A stretch of 58,690 bases of DNA from Flavobacteriaceae bacterium (lineage in GTDB: Bacteria > Bacteroidota > Bacteroidia > Flavobacteriales > Flavobacteriaceae), in assembly GCA_028284745.1 (NCBI GenBank), contig JANQRC010000019.1:1-58690 (forward strand), written 5' to 3'. The notes under the pieces are model-generated. The model did no database searches. It saw only the letters and a list, made by a program, of their open reading frames with translations, and was not told the origin of the DNA. This document shows, piece by piece, positions 15,756-24,858 of the stretch. The translations under genes and the position numbers were made by a program. Positions within the stretch are counted from its first letter, which is position 1, and every line of letters begins with the position of its first letter.

Positions 15756-17765
15756 TCAAATTTTCTTCAAAACTACTTTTTCTGATTGTTTTTCAACTAT
15801 TTGCCTGAAGAATTCTTTGAGTATAGAATATCGATCGGGCGACACAATAGAAGTATTGATGTCCAAAACTGAAGATAGGCTTATCATGTTGCCATTCTTC
15901 ATGATATTGTACTTAAAGCTTCCTAGTTTTTCAGGCATCGAAAAGCTAACGGACTCTGGCATGGATTGCACGTCGTAGCCTTCAGGGATCTCTATATTGA
16001 TGATCCGTTTGTCTGTCTGAGGATATCCAAAGTCAACCGGGTACTCCCTGTGATCTAGCTTGAAGGGGTTTTCATCATAGGCCATATGAAACATGGGAGC
16101 GATGTAAAGGCTTCCATCGATGACATCGAACTGGTCTTCGGCACTAAAACTAAAAGACTCAAGTACGGGTTTATAGATAGATCCGGCGCTCTTCAACTGA
16201 AAATCGGAGATCTCAATATCATTATCTTTTTCTATATCCTCAATGAACTCTTCTTCGGTCTTTTTCGCATACTTGTCTCTGAATACCAATGCATTATGAT
16301 CCGATAGTTGTTGACGGCACTTTCCTTCAATGGAACCATCTTTGTCAATAGCGATGCTGAACATAGCAGCATCCAGTGATCTTTTCTGGGGCATCAGGTT
16401 TACTGGGGTAGAGTTGCCGTCTTTGGTGATCAGTCTGCCCATCCAATTCAATGCTCTGTTAGGCAGTACATTGGGCACGCTGTTAGGGGATGTTGCATCC
16501 AGCAAGAAGATCTGACCGCCCATTTTCACAGCAGCAATCACATAATTAAATCCTTCAATGGTGGGAAACAAAGGTATCCCGTGATCCCTAGTACTGACCA
16601 ATACGGGATAGGCCTTTAGGTTGGCATGACTTAACATCGAGACCATCATTAAGTTGATGTCTCCTACATTGCCGACTCCTTCTTTATAGGCTTTTCGAAC
16701 TCCCTGACGAGAAGAGTACCCGTTATTTCCGTTCCATTTTACTTTTGATTTGACAAACGAAAAGACCTTTGCCATACGTTCATCGGGTTTAGACACATTG
16801 CTTAGCAGAGCATTCAAGTCATCTTCATAATAGGCTGTCTTTTTTAGCTGTCCTCCAAAACTTTCTGAGCTGTATATCTCTTTGGCCACCTTCTCCCAAT
16901 CCTTGGTATACGACTTGATGGGGCTGTTCGGGTATTTGGTATACTGAATCTCGTATTTGACGGAACTTAAATAATTCCTCATGTTGTTAACGTAGGGCTC
17001 GGGCTTTAATGCCGGAACGTCTGTCATATCATATTTTGTGACCGTTGTCTGGAACTCTACTTTTTGATTTTTAAATTTGGTCGTTCCTCCCCCAAATCCT
17101 TCTGCTCTTTGCTTATTCACCCATTCAATACTTCCTCTTCCGCTTGAGATCGATGGCCTCAATGGAAGGTATCCTTTTACGATCGGTTTGAATCCATAGT
17201 ACTCTGGCACTACCATTTTTATGTGCTGCTCTTTCACTGGAATGAAAAATTGCATAGGCAATTCATCGATATATGTAGTGTAAGGTGAAGCTATTGAGTA
17301 TTTGAACTCTATGATAGACCCCGCCTTGACATCGGGAAAGGTAAACTTGCGTTGACTCCAATACTTATTGATCTCTTCATCAAAGATACCATCGCTCTTC
17401 AATTTTGAATCTTCAATTTTGCCATCAACTAAATTATAAGTGTAGCCTTTTAATCCCGAAATCTTGTCTTGTCCTTTTGAGGAATTGAAGTAGACGATCT
17501 TCTGAGTGGCATGACCCAACCCGTCCTTGTCATAGATCTTTATGCGCTCATGAACTTCTTTGATCTGCCGAAAGCCTTGAATGCTACTATAATCATAATG
17601 GATCTTAATGTTGCGATACAAATAAGCCCCATGCGCCTCGGCATCCCGCGAATAAGAAGTTTCCTCAAGAGCTTCTTTTGATATTTTTCTAAATTTAACC
17701 TCCTGGGCATCTACCGCTAGAGCTAGTGTAACAGTAGTTAGGATAGAAAAGTAAATTCGTTTCAT
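15756..17765 (-). CDS. DUF3857 protein, transglutaminase-like domain without catalytic residues
   Basis: 669 residues with a signal peptide (MKRIYFSILTTVTLALAVDAQ), an N-terminal DUF3857 domain (about 50-260) and a transglutaminase-like domain (about 300-430). In the active paralogue next door the catalytic Cys sits in YGDCKG. Here the same place reads VGDIN with Ile370. The His is also replaced (FNYV, Tyr408), while the third position (LLDATS, Asp423) is kept. I infer a non-enzymatic, envelope-located protein. Its ATG overlaps the stop of the upstream DUF3857 gene by 4 bp (ATGA), so the two are co-translated and may work together. Confidence 0.85.
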   Translation of the reverse strand: MKRIYFSILTTVTLALAVDAQEVKFRKISKEALEETSYSRDAEAHGAYLYRNIKIHYDYSSIQGFRQIKEVHERIKIYDKDGLGHATQKIVYFNSSKGQDKISGLKGYTYNLVDGKIEDSKLKSDGIFDEEINKYWSQRKFTFPDVKAGSIIEFKYSIASPYTTYIDELPMQFFIPVKEQHIKMVVPEYYGFKPIVKGYLPLRPSISSGRGSIEWVNKQRAEGFGGGTTKFKNQKVEFQTTVTKYDMTDVPALKPEPYVNNMRNYLSSVKYEIQYTKYPNSPIKSYTKDWEKVAKEIYSSESFGGQLKKTAYYEDDLNALLSNVSKPDERMAKVFSFVKSKVKWNGNNGYSSRQGVRKAYKEGVGNVGDINLMMVSMLSHANLKAYPVLVSTRDHGIPLFPTIEGFNYVIAAVKMGGQIFLLDATSPNSVPNVLPNRALNWMGRLITKDGNSTPVNLMPQKRSLDAAMFSIAIDKDGSIEGKCRQQLSDHNALVFRDKYAKKTEEEFIEDIEKDNDIEISDFQLKSAGSIYKPVLESFSFSAEDQFDVIDGSLYIAPMFHMAYDENPFKLDHREYPVDFGYPQTDKRIINIEIPEGYDVQSMPESVSFSMPEKLGSFKYNIMKNGNMISLSSVLDINTSIVSPDRYSILKEFFRQIVEKQSEKVVLKKI

Positions 17766-19690
17766 TCTTGATCGATTGCTTTAGTTAGTATTATTTTTTG
17801 GTTGTCTGCTTTGGCTACATTGCGTTTAAAGTCTCTGTAATCTGAATACTCTTCCTTTGGAAATCGCCCACTATTGACCACTAGCTTTCGATTGTAGGTC
17901 AATCTATTAGTGTCCATCAATCTCAACTCTGACCGATATTTCCCATATTTTGTGTCGATCGTTAATGGTTTGGGCAGTTTTTTAAGGCGATACCCTTCGG
18001 GAATTTTTATGGTGCTTGAAGTCGTATCTACAGTTCCTCTCTGGACCTGAAAGGGCATTTTTCGGTTACGATACCTTGCTGGCACCGAATTTGACCTGTC
18101 GAATGCATTGATAGCCAATATGAACTCATCACCTACTTTTTCAGCATAGCTTGGTGCCCTCAACTCGATCTTTTCTGTATAGCTTATTGCATTCTTATCG
18201 TTATGAGAAGCTACTTCACCCAAAACCAATCCATTTACATACCCCCAATGATCTTTGTAATGCCTGTCGTGGTCTTTTCTAGACAGTCTTTCAAGAGAAG
18301 ACCTTTGGTCGTATTGAATCCCACAGGTGGTTATTTGCACCTGAGCATCAACATTCCCATGCTCGTCAATATTTATCTCGCTATGGGTTTCCTTTTGGTT
18401 GTCTTGATCTTTGTAAACAGTAGTGTGTACGATCTCACCTCCATTTGAGGTGACCAAGAGAACGTCTCTATCATCAGTGAAGTCCCCTAAAAAACCAAAG
18501 GGCATCGTCTGGCTGGTACATTCAAGCCATATGTCTTCACCCTCCTTTTGCGGTATGTTCAAGATCACATGATTGCCTTGCATGGCAGAAAAGTTTCTGG
18601 TCATATCACGCTTTTGTCTACCTGCCCAAACCACCGCATAATTTGCCTCTATGCTTTGAGACCGTAGCAATGCCATGGTATAGTTGGCAAGTCCTTTACA
18701 GTCTCCATACTTCATCTTATCAACCTCAGCGGCATCAATGGGTTGCCATCCGCCAATACCAAGTTGCACGCTTATGTATCTGGTGTTCTCTTGAACATAC
18801 TCGTATATCTTCTTAGCTTTCTCTATTGGGTCATCTACTCCTTCCAATAAGCGGTCAATGGTGCGGATGGTCGATTCTGGCAACTGATCCCTACCCGCCA
18901 GGAGTTCATCATAGATCCATTGCCCAAGTTCTTTCCAGGATCCAGCCTTTCCTTCTACTCCTACAAGATTAAATTGATTGGGTTTTATCCAGAGCCTAGG
19001 GTGTATCTGGTACAAAGGTGGGCTTAAAGATTCTTTCTTGTAACTGGGAATATTAGAGAGCGAATAGGTCATAGAATCATCAAGTTTATTGATCTTCACA
19101 TCAAACCCATCGAAATTCGATTCCTTCGTTGCAAGGGGTATATTCGCGATATTCTTTAGTGAAAAGATACTCTTCTCGGTACTTACCCGATAACCTTCGA
19201 TCGGGCGCCAGGCAAATCCAAATGCCGTGTTATTGGTTATACGCTCATACAATAGCTCTATAGTATACGGGTACGCAGTGGGCGTATAGTCAAGGTACTT
19301 CAACCTATTGTCGTCATATAGGCTTCCGTTGGAAACAGCGCTACGGTCTTTAAATTCCTTCTCTTTTATTCTCTTGACCTGTAGTCCATTTCTATCATAG
19401 ACAAGGACTTCGACATTCTTGATCTTTACTGATGGATCATAGTGCAGCACAGCACCTATCACATGATCACCTTCTTTCTTCAGTACCGTAACCACCCTAT
19501 GGACCTTGTAGCGGGCTTTATCATAGGATATAAGTTCAATCTCTGTTTGGTCTAACCTTACTACCGCATTGGCACCTTTGGTTAATTCTGGAGACAACGT
19601 ATGGTAACTGCGAATCGAATTTTGAGCAGAGGAAGTGGGTGAAAAGCTGAAGAAAAACACCAATAACGGCAAAAGGATACGCTTAGCCAT
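17762..19690 (-). CDS. DUF3857 and transglutaminase-like domain protein
   Basis: 642 residues from the ATG at 19690, where a clean signal peptide begins (MAKRILLPLLVFFFSFSPTSSAQ). A longer in-frame start at 19771 would overlap dtd. Domains: DUF3857 (about 30-250), then a transglutaminase-like domain with Cys in MKYGDCKGLANY (about residue 331), His in QGNHVILN (about 374) and the third acidic position in WLECTS (about 390). The substrate is unknown. The family is widespread in Bacteroidota and is thought to sit in the periplasm or outer membrane. It forms a tandem with the 15756-17765 paralogue, whose catalytic residues are lost. Confidence 0.87.
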   Translation of the reverse strand: MAKRILLPLLVFFFSFSPTSSAQNSIRSYHTLSPELTKGANAVVRLDQTEIELISYDKARYKVHRVVTVLKKEGDHVIGAVLHYDPSVKIKNVEVLVYDRNGLQVKRIKEKEFKDRSAVSNGSLYDDNRLKYLDYTPTAYPYTIELLYERITNNTAFGFAWRPIEGYRVSTEKSIFSLKNIANIPLATKESNFDGFDVKINKLDDSMTYSLSNIPSYKKESLSPPLYQIHPRLWIKPNQFNLVGVEGKAGSWKELGQWIYDELLAGRDQLPESTIRTIDRLLEGVDDPIEKAKKIYEYVQENTRYISVQLGIGGWQPIDAAEVDKMKYGDCKGLANYTMALLRSQSIEANYAVVWAGRQKRDMTRNFSAMQGNHVILNIPQKEGEDIWLECTSQTMPFGFLGDFTDDRDVLLVTSNGGEIVHTTVYKDQDNQKETHSEINIDEHGNVDAQVQITTCGIQYDQRSSLERLSRKDHDRHYKDHWGYVNGLVLGEVASHNDKNAISYTEKIELRAPSYAEKVGDEFILAINAFDRSNSVPARYRNRKMPFQVQRGTVDTTSSTIKIPEGYRLKKLPKPLTIDTKYGKYRSELRLMDTNRLTYNRKLVVNSGRFPKEEYSDYRDFKRNVAKADNQKIILTKAIDQE

Positions 19691-19751
19691 AAAAAAATTA
19701 TTACGAGAGCAAAAATATAAAATTCTTCTAACAAAGAAAGAAATTTCCTTA

Positions 19752-20201
19752 TTATCTGTTCTTGGTATCAATGATGATGGTTACTGGGCCATCATTCGAC
19801 AATGCTACTTTCATATCTGCTCCGAAGACACCAGTACCAACTTGTTTCCCTATGTCTTTCTCTAGCTGAAGCACAAATTCTTCGTACAGCGGGATAGCCA
19901 CCTCTGGCTTTGCCGCTTTTATGTACGAAGGCCTGTTTCCCTTTTTGGTAGAAGCGTGCAAGGTGAATTGACTTACCACAATCACCTGACCCTCAATATC
20001 TAACAATGATCGATTCATCACACCCGTTTCGTCATTGAATATTCGAAGATTGGCTATTTTACGTGAAAGCCATGCTATATCATCTTTCGTATCGGCATCT
20101 TCAATTCCCAGCAGGATCAAGACACCCCAGCCTATCTCTGAGATCTTTTTGCCTTCTACGGTGACGCTTGCTTTTGAAACACGCTGAACGACTGCTTTCA
20201 T
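19752..20201 (-). CDS. dtd: D-aminoacyl-tRNA deacylase
   Basis: DTD hydrolyses D-aminoacyl-tRNAs (and glycyl-tRNA-Ala) and so proof-reads chirality. The 149 residues are full length. The two cross-dimer active-site motifs are present: SQFTLHA and NDGPVTIIID (the NxGP[V/F]T motif). The start MKAVVQRVSKASVTVEGK is typical. It lies between rsgA and the DUF3857 pair on the minus strand, probably in one transcript with rsgA (45 bp gap). Confidence 0.95.
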   Translation of the reverse strand: MKAVVQRVSKASVTVEGKKISEIGWGVLILLGIEDADTKDDIAWLSRKIANLRIFNDETGVMNRSLLDIEGQVIVVSQFTLHASTKKGNRPSYIKAAKPEVAIPLYEEFVLQLEKDIGKQVGTGVFGADMKVALSNDGPVTIIIDTKNR

Positions 20202-20246
20202 CTACTCGATGATCGAGGTTTTAAAGTTTCTTGATATTCGGGTAAT

Positions 20247-21197
20247 TCACTTCTCGTCATAAATATCGATGCGATAGTTTTCGTCTTCGCCCTCGATGAT
20301 CTGCAAATAGCTACGGTATCGACTTAGTGCTACTTCGCCCGTTTCTAATGCTTCTTTTACGGCACAGCCAGGTTCTTCAAGGTGTAGACAATCATTGAAC
20401 TTGCAATGTCCTTTCAGCCTGAAGAACTCGGGAAAGTAATCACCTACCTCGTCTTTGTCCATATCAACTACTCCAAATCCTTTGATGCCTGGTGTGTCTA
20501 TGATCTGTGCTTCAAAGCTAAGGTCGAACATTTCGGCAAAGGTTGTGGTATGTTGTCCTTGCTGGTGTTGTTCTGAGATCTCGGCAGTCTTCAATGCCAA
20601 TGATGGCTCAATGGCATTCACCAATGTAGACTTACCGACACCGCTATGACCTGCGAACATGCTCACTGCATCCTGCATCATCTCCTTGACCTTGTCAACG
20701 TTCTTTCCTGTGGTTGCTGAAATGCCAACACATTCGTAGCCAATGTCGCGATAGACCTTTGCCAACCATTTCACTTCTAACTGTTCGTCCTCGTTATAGG
20801 CATCGATCTTATTGAAAAGGATCACCACCCTGACTTCGTATGCTTCGGCCGTGGCCAAGAAACGATCGATAAAACTGGCAAATGTAGTTGGGTTGTTAAG
20901 GGTTACCAATAAAAATACCTGATCTAGGTTGGCCGCAATGATGTGGGTCTGCTTAGAAAGGTTCACGGATCTACGGATGATGTAGTTCTTTCGGTCATGA
21001 ATGTGATGGATGACTCCCTGCTCCTCATCACCTTGTCTTTCAGCAGTGAAGTCTACGATATCACCAACCGCTATGGGGTTTGTGCTTTTGATCCCTTTGA
21101 TGCGAAACTTACCCTTGATCCTGCACTCATAGAATTGGCCATCTGTTCCCTTTACGGAATACCAACTGCCGGTAGATCTGTATACGGTACCTGTCAT
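20247..21197 (-). CDS. rsgA: Small ribosomal subunit biogenesis GTPase RsgA
   Basis: RsgA is a circularly permuted GTPase that tests late 30S subunits. 316 residues: N-terminal OB-fold (1-75), then the G motifs in permuted order, G4 NKID at 129-132 before the P-loop GHSGVGKST at 183-191, then G3 DTPG. A C-terminal zinc knuckle follows (CKFNDCLHLEEPGC, three Cys and one His). It heads the minus-strand block rsgA-dtd-DUF3857-DUF3857-mazG. Confidence 0.96.
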   Translation of the reverse strand: MTGTVYRSTGSWYSVKGTDGQFYECRIKGKFRIKGIKSTNPIAVGDIVDFTAERQGDEEQGVIHHIHDRKNYIIRRSVNLSKQTHIIAANLDQVFLLVTLNNPTTFASFIDRFLATAEAYEVRVVILFNKIDAYNEDEQLEVKWLAKVYRDIGYECVGISATTGKNVDKVKEMMQDAVSMFAGHSGVGKSTLVNAIEPSLALKTAEISEQHQQGQHTTTFAEMFDLSFEAQIIDTPGIKGFGVVDMDKDEVGDYFPEFFRLKGHCKFNDCLHLEEPGCAVKEALETGEVALSRYRSYLQIIEGEDENYRIDIYDEK

Positions 21198-21315
21198 TCG
21201 ATCCGAAACGATATTCTTTGCAAATTAATCATTTTTCATCTTGAATAGGTCCAGATGGACGAAATCGCCCATCGGTCTGTTTTTTGTTGTGAACCTAAGC
21301 TATGTTGTTGTTAAG

Positions 21316-21339
21316 CGCCAAAAAGTGCACTTTTTGGCG
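21316..21339. promoter_or_regulatory. 24-bp perfect palindrome in the rsgA upstream region
   Basis: The half-site CGCCAAAAAGTG is followed immediately by its exact complement CACTTTTTGGCG, then TTTTAT on the plus strand. There is no plus-strand gene upstream for it to terminate, since it lies between divergent rsgA and the 55-aa ORF. Candidates are an operator, a terminator of an unannotated small RNA starting near 21200-21300, or a cruciform element. Confidence 0.5.
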
Positions 21340-21438
21340 TTTTATCTGAAAATTTGTGTCGTTCATCAAAAAAAATTCAAAATCAGCCTGGATGACTGTT
21401 CCTTTGTAGTGTAATTATTAACAAAAGCCCTTAACCAA

Positions 21439-21606
21439 ATGACAACACTATTACTCATCAAAGACATTTACACTGATTTTTTCAAAGGCTACAAGAACAA
21501 GATCACTGTCGGACTATTCAAAAGCATGAGTTGGTTGTGCTTTGCGTTGATCGCGGTCATCCTCTATGCGTTCATCTACAGAATTGCTACAGGTTTCCCC
21601 ATCTAA
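21439..21606 (+). CDS. Small single-pass membrane protein (DUF6747-like, 55 aa)
   Basis: 55 residues: MTTLLLIKDIYTDFFKGYK, then a hydrophobic segment (SWLCFALIAVILYAFIYR, about 31-48) and the tail IATGFPI. It closely resembles small flavobacterial proteins I recall as DUF6747 (start LL(I/V)xEIYxxxF, end YAFxYRxxTGF). The function is unknown. It is a single gene between rsgA (divergent) and the DAHP synthase gene (convergent), with a shared bidirectional terminator downstream. Base composition and codon use look normal. Confidence 0.7.
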   Translation: MTTLLLIKDIYTDFFKGYKNKITVGLFKSMSWLCFALIAVILYAFIYRIATGFPI

Positions 21607-21650
21607 GAAAACACTCGCTCAAAAAGACCAATACCCGCTGTAACGTATAC

Positions 21651-21680
21651 AAAAGCCCCGAGATATTTTCGGGGCTTCTT
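21651..21680. terminator. Bidirectional terminator between the 55-aa ORF and the DAHP synthase gene
   Basis: AAAAGCCCCGA, a short loop, then TCGGGGCTTCTTG: a GC-rich stem flanked by A-run and T-rich sequence. It serves the convergent genes that end at 21606 and 21685. Confidence 0.7.
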
Positions 21681-21684
21681 GTTT

Positions 21685-22770
21685 TTAGCTATTATTGATG
21701 ATCTTTTCCTGATGATTGATACTCTCTTGGTGAATGGCCTTGAACATTCGCAGGATGAATTCCTCACTGAGTCCGCGCTCTTCTCCTTCCAAGATCATCT
21801 TGCCTAGAATCTCGTTCCAGCGCTTACTTTGCAACACGGCCACATTGCGTTGCTTCTTTAGTTCGCCTATCCCATCAGCCACCTTCATTCGTTTGCCCAA
21901 TGTGTCTAGCAATTGATTGTCGATCACATCGATCTGCGCTCTTAGATTGTTCAACGCGTTGTTATATTCGGCCTCATCATCCTTTTCTTTTCTGATCTTC
22001 AGGTCCTTCATGATCTGAATCAATGTAGCAGGTGTTACTTGCTGAGCCGCGTCGCTCCAAGCATTGTCCGGATCCACATGCGTTTCGATCATGAGACCAT
22101 CAAAATTAAGGTCTAGTGCTGTTTGCGAAACATCGAGGATCATATCGCGCTTTCCGGTAATGTGCGAAGGATCGCAGATCAGTGGAAGGTCTGGAAATCT
22201 GTTCTGTAATTCGATGGCAATTTGCCATTCTGGGATGTTGCGGTACTTGGTCTTTTCGTAAGTAGAAAATCCGCGGTGTATCACTCCCAATTTTTTAATG
22301 TCTTTGGAGTGAAGTCTCTCGATCGCCCCGAGCCATAACGGAAGATCCGGGTTTACCGGGTTCTTTACCAGAACGATCTTGTCGGTACCTTCCAAAGCAT
22401 CTGCAATTTCTTGTACGATAAAAGGGCTTACCGTAGAACGTGCGCCAATCCACAGTACATCGATGTCATGTTCTAGTGCAAGGTCCACATGCGCTTTGTT
22501 GGCCACTTCGGTAGCAGTCTTCAAACCTGTCTCTTCTTTGACGCGTTGTAGCCATTTAAGACCAATGGCTCCTACCCCTTCGAAGTTACCAGGGCGTGTA
22601 CGGGGTTTCCAGATCCCAGCTCTGTAATAGTTAACATCGCTATCCTTTAATCCATGAGCAATCTGCATCACTTGATCTTCGGTCTCGGCACTACAGGGTC
22701 CTGCGATCACCAGCGGATGATCCAATTGATGGTCATCTAACCATGTTCTGAGTTGTTCTGTATTTTCCAT
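21685..22770 (-). CDS. Bifunctional DAHP synthase / chorismate mutase
   Basis: Catalyses the first step of the shikimate pathway (PEP + erythrose-4-phosphate to DAHP) and, in a fused domain, chorismate to prephenate. 361 residues: a type I-beta DAHP synthase domain (1-255; VIAGPCSAET, YRAGIWKPRTRPGNFEG, PLICDPSHITGKRD) followed by an AroQ-type chorismate mutase (about 265-350; LRAQIDVIDNQLLDTLGKRM, GELKKQRNVAVLQSKRW). It is last in the pheA - aminotransferase - tyrA operon, 10 bp from tyrA, and completes an operon from DAHP to Phe and Tyr. Its expression should follow the pheA attenuator. Confidence 0.95.
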   Translation of the reverse strand: MENTEQLRTWLDDHQLDHPLVIAGPCSAETEDQVMQIAHGLKDSDVNYYRAGIWKPRTRPGNFEGVGAIGLKWLQRVKEETGLKTATEVANKAHVDLALEHDIDVLWIGARSTVSPFIVQEIADALEGTDKIVLVKNPVNPDLPLWLGAIERLHSKDIKKLGVIHRGFSTYEKTKYRNIPEWQIAIELQNRFPDLPLICDPSHITGKRDMILDVSQTALDLNFDGLMIETHVDPDNAWSDAAQQVTPATLIQIMKDLKIRKEKDDEAEYNNALNNLRAQIDVIDNQLLDTLGKRMKVADGIGELKKQRNVAVLQSKRWNEILGKMILEGEERGLSEEFILRMFKAIHQESINHQEKIINNS

Positions 22771-22780
22771 CTTTTTGTGT

Positions 22781-23638
22781 TTATGAGTTGACTATGATTC
22801 CTTTTAAAATTTCCTTGATATGATTGGTGTCTTCCATCTCTTGGTGGATCGCTTCGAAATCATCTTGAAGCATCAATTGCTTGAACTGCTCTAGGTTGGC
22901 AATGTATTCTTCTAGTGTTTCAACGACGTTCTCCTTATTCTGCTCGAAAATAGGAGCCCACATAGCTGGCGAACTTTTTGCCAGGCGCACCGTGCTTTCA
23001 AAACCGCTACCTGCCATGTCGAAGATGTCGCGTTCGTTCTTCTCTTTTTCGATCACGGTCTTGCCCAACATAAAAGAACTGATGTGTGACAGGTGCGATA
23101 CATAGGCGATGTGCTTATCATGTGAAATGGGGTCCATGTACCGAATGCGCATCCCTAGTTCCTTAAAGATCCGTAACGCACGCTCTTGCAACTTAAAAGC
23201 GGTCTTCTCTACTTCACAAATGATATTGGTCTTCCCTTTAAAGAGATGTCGAACAGCCGCCGATGGTCCCGAAAACTCGGTACCGGCTATGGGATGTGCG
23301 GCCAAGAAGTTTCTTCGCTTGGGATGCCCTGAAACCACTTGGCAAACTTTTGCCTTGGTAGAACCAACCTCAAAGACCGCACAATCATCGTGTACAAGGT
23401 CTAAAATTTCAGGAAGCATGGCTACAATGGCATCTACAGGAATAGAAACGATCACCACGTCGGCATTTGATATTTCGTGGAGCGTGGCCTTCTGGTCTAC
23501 GATCCGTAACCGATGTGCTTCCTCCAAATGGTCTTGGTCAGCATCGACTCCGAAAATCTCCACACCATCAAAAGCAGCCTTGATGTCCAAGGCCATCGAG
23601 CCTCCGATCAATCCCAAACCTATTATGTATACTTTCAT
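22781..23638 (-). CDS. tyrA: Prephenate dehydrogenase
   Basis: Oxidatively decarboxylates prephenate to 4-hydroxyphenylpyruvate in tyrosine synthesis. 285 residues. The N-terminal Rossmann motif is GLGLIGGSMA (residues 7-16), followed by HPIAGTEFSGP and HDKHIAYVSHLSHISSFML, whose His residues bind substrate and catalyse. There is no C-terminal ACT domain. It lies 71 bp after the aminotransferase gene. That gap holds a 14-bp tandem duplication. Third gene of the aromatic operon. Confidence 0.94.
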   Translation of the reverse strand: MKVYIIGLGLIGGSMALDIKAAFDGVEIFGVDADQDHLEEAHRLRIVDQKATLHEISNADVVIVSIPVDAIVAMLPEILDLVHDDCAVFEVGSTKAKVCQVVSGHPKRRNFLAAHPIAGTEFSGPSAAVRHLFKGKTNIICEVEKTAFKLQERALRIFKELGMRIRYMDPISHDKHIAYVSHLSHISSFMLGKTVIEKEKNERDIFDMAGSGFESTVRLAKSSPAMWAPIFEQNKENVVETLEEYIANLEQFKQLMLQDDFEAIHQEMEDTNHIKEILKGIIVNS

Positions 23639-23649
23639 GTTTTTAGTAA

Positions 23650-23677
23650 TTAGTAGGGAGATGTTAGTAGGGAGATG
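23650..23677. repeat. 14-bp tandem duplication between aminotransferase gene and tyrA
   Basis: TTAGTAGGGAGATG occurs twice head to tail. It is a short slip-strand or repeat-derived duplication in the operon spacer and has no obvious function. Confidence 0.6.
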
Positions 23678-23709
23678 TCAAAAACCTGGCTCTCAACACT
23701 AAATACTCA

Positions 23710-24858
23710 TCACTCAAATCTATCAATTGCTTCTTTTATCTTTTCTTCATCTACACACAGTGAAAACCGAATATATCCTTCGCCATTGCTGCCGAAAATG
23801 GTTCCTGGCGTGACAAACACATTCTTCTTGTACAATACCTCGTCTACAAACTTCTCTGCGGAAATGCTTCCTTCAGGTAATCTTGCCCAAACGAACATAC
23901 CTGCTGAATCTCTGTCATAGGTGCAACCTAGCTTGTCTGCCAGATGAAATAGCTGCGCTTTTCTTCTTCGGTATACCGCATTCAGTTCGTCGAACCATTC
24001 TCTGCCAAATTGCAAAGCAGTGATGGCTCCTTTTTGAATTCCGTAGAACATGCCCGAGTCCATATTGCTCTTTACCTTCAAGACATTGGTGATCTTCTCG
24101 GCAGCGCCCAGCAGCATTCCTACGCGCCAACCTGCCATGTTAAAGGTCTTGCTCAATGAATTCAGCTCTAGTGCCACTTCTTTGGCCCCTTCAACTTCCA
24201 ACAAACTGTGTGGCTGTTGATTGAGCACAAAACTATATGGGTTATCATTGACCAATAGAATTTCATGCTTTTTTGCAAAGGCTACCAATGCTTCGAAAAA
24301 TGACAGGGCTGCCTTTGCCCCGGTTGGCATGTGCGGATAGTTGACCCACATGATCTTTACCTTGGAAAGGTCTTGCTGAGCCAGTGCCTCAAGATCAGGC
24401 AGCCAATGATCTTCTTCTACCAGATCGTAATACCTTGGCCTAGCACCGACCAACCTGGTTACTGACGTATAGGTAGGATAGCCAGGGTCGGGAATCAACG
24501 CTTCATCACCTTCATTCAAGTAGGCCATCGAAATGTGCATGATGCCTTCTTTGCTTCCCATAAGCGGCAATACTTCTGTTAGGGGGTCCAAGACCACAGA
24601 GAGGTGTTTCAGGTAAAAACCTGCGATGGCCTGACGTAACTCAGGTAACCCCTGATAGCTTTGGTACTGGTGTGCTTTCTCATCGTTCATTGCACTGGCA
24701 ATCGTCTCCAATACCTCTTTGTGAGGCGCTAAGTCTGGGCTGCCGATGCCCATGTTAATGATCGGCCTCCCTTCGGCCATTAGTTGTCTCACTTCTCGTA
24801 GTTTCTTCGAGAAGTAATATTCTTGGACAGTATGCAATCGCTTGGCAACTTGGATCAT
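23710..24858 (-). CDS. PLP-dependent class I/II aminotransferase (aromatic operon)
   Basis: 382 residues of fold-type I aminotransferase: NMGIGSPDLAPHKEV, YQSYQGLPELRQAIAGFY, PDPGYPTYTS, VNYPHMPTGA, the PLP lysine in LSLSKTFNMAGWRVG-type context (NSLSKTFNMAGWRVG), and a terminal IRFSLCVDEE. Its position between pheA and tyrA, with ATGA overlap of the pheA stop, suggests that it transaminates phenylpyruvate and 4-hydroxyphenylpyruvate, or prephenate. The family also contains LL-diaminopimelate and aspartate aminotransferases, so the substrate assignment is contextual. Confidence 0.85.
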   Translation of the reverse strand: MIQVAKRLHTVQEYYFSKKLREVRQLMAEGRPIINMGIGSPDLAPHKEVLETIASAMNDEKAHQYQSYQGLPELRQAIAGFYLKHLSVVLDPLTEVLPLMGSKEGIMHISMAYLNEGDEALIPDPGYPTYTSVTRLVGARPRYYDLVEEDHWLPDLEALAQQDLSKVKIMWVNYPHMPTGAKAALSFFEALVAFAKKHEILLVNDNPYSFVLNQQPHSLLEVEGAKEVALELNSLSKTFNMAGWRVGMLLGAAEKITNVLKVKSNMDSGMFYGIQKGAITALQFGREWFDELNAVYRRRKAQLFHLADKLGCTYDRDSAGMFVWARLPEGSISAEKFVDEVLYKKNVFVTPGTIFGSNGEGYIRFSLCVDEEKIKEAIDRFE

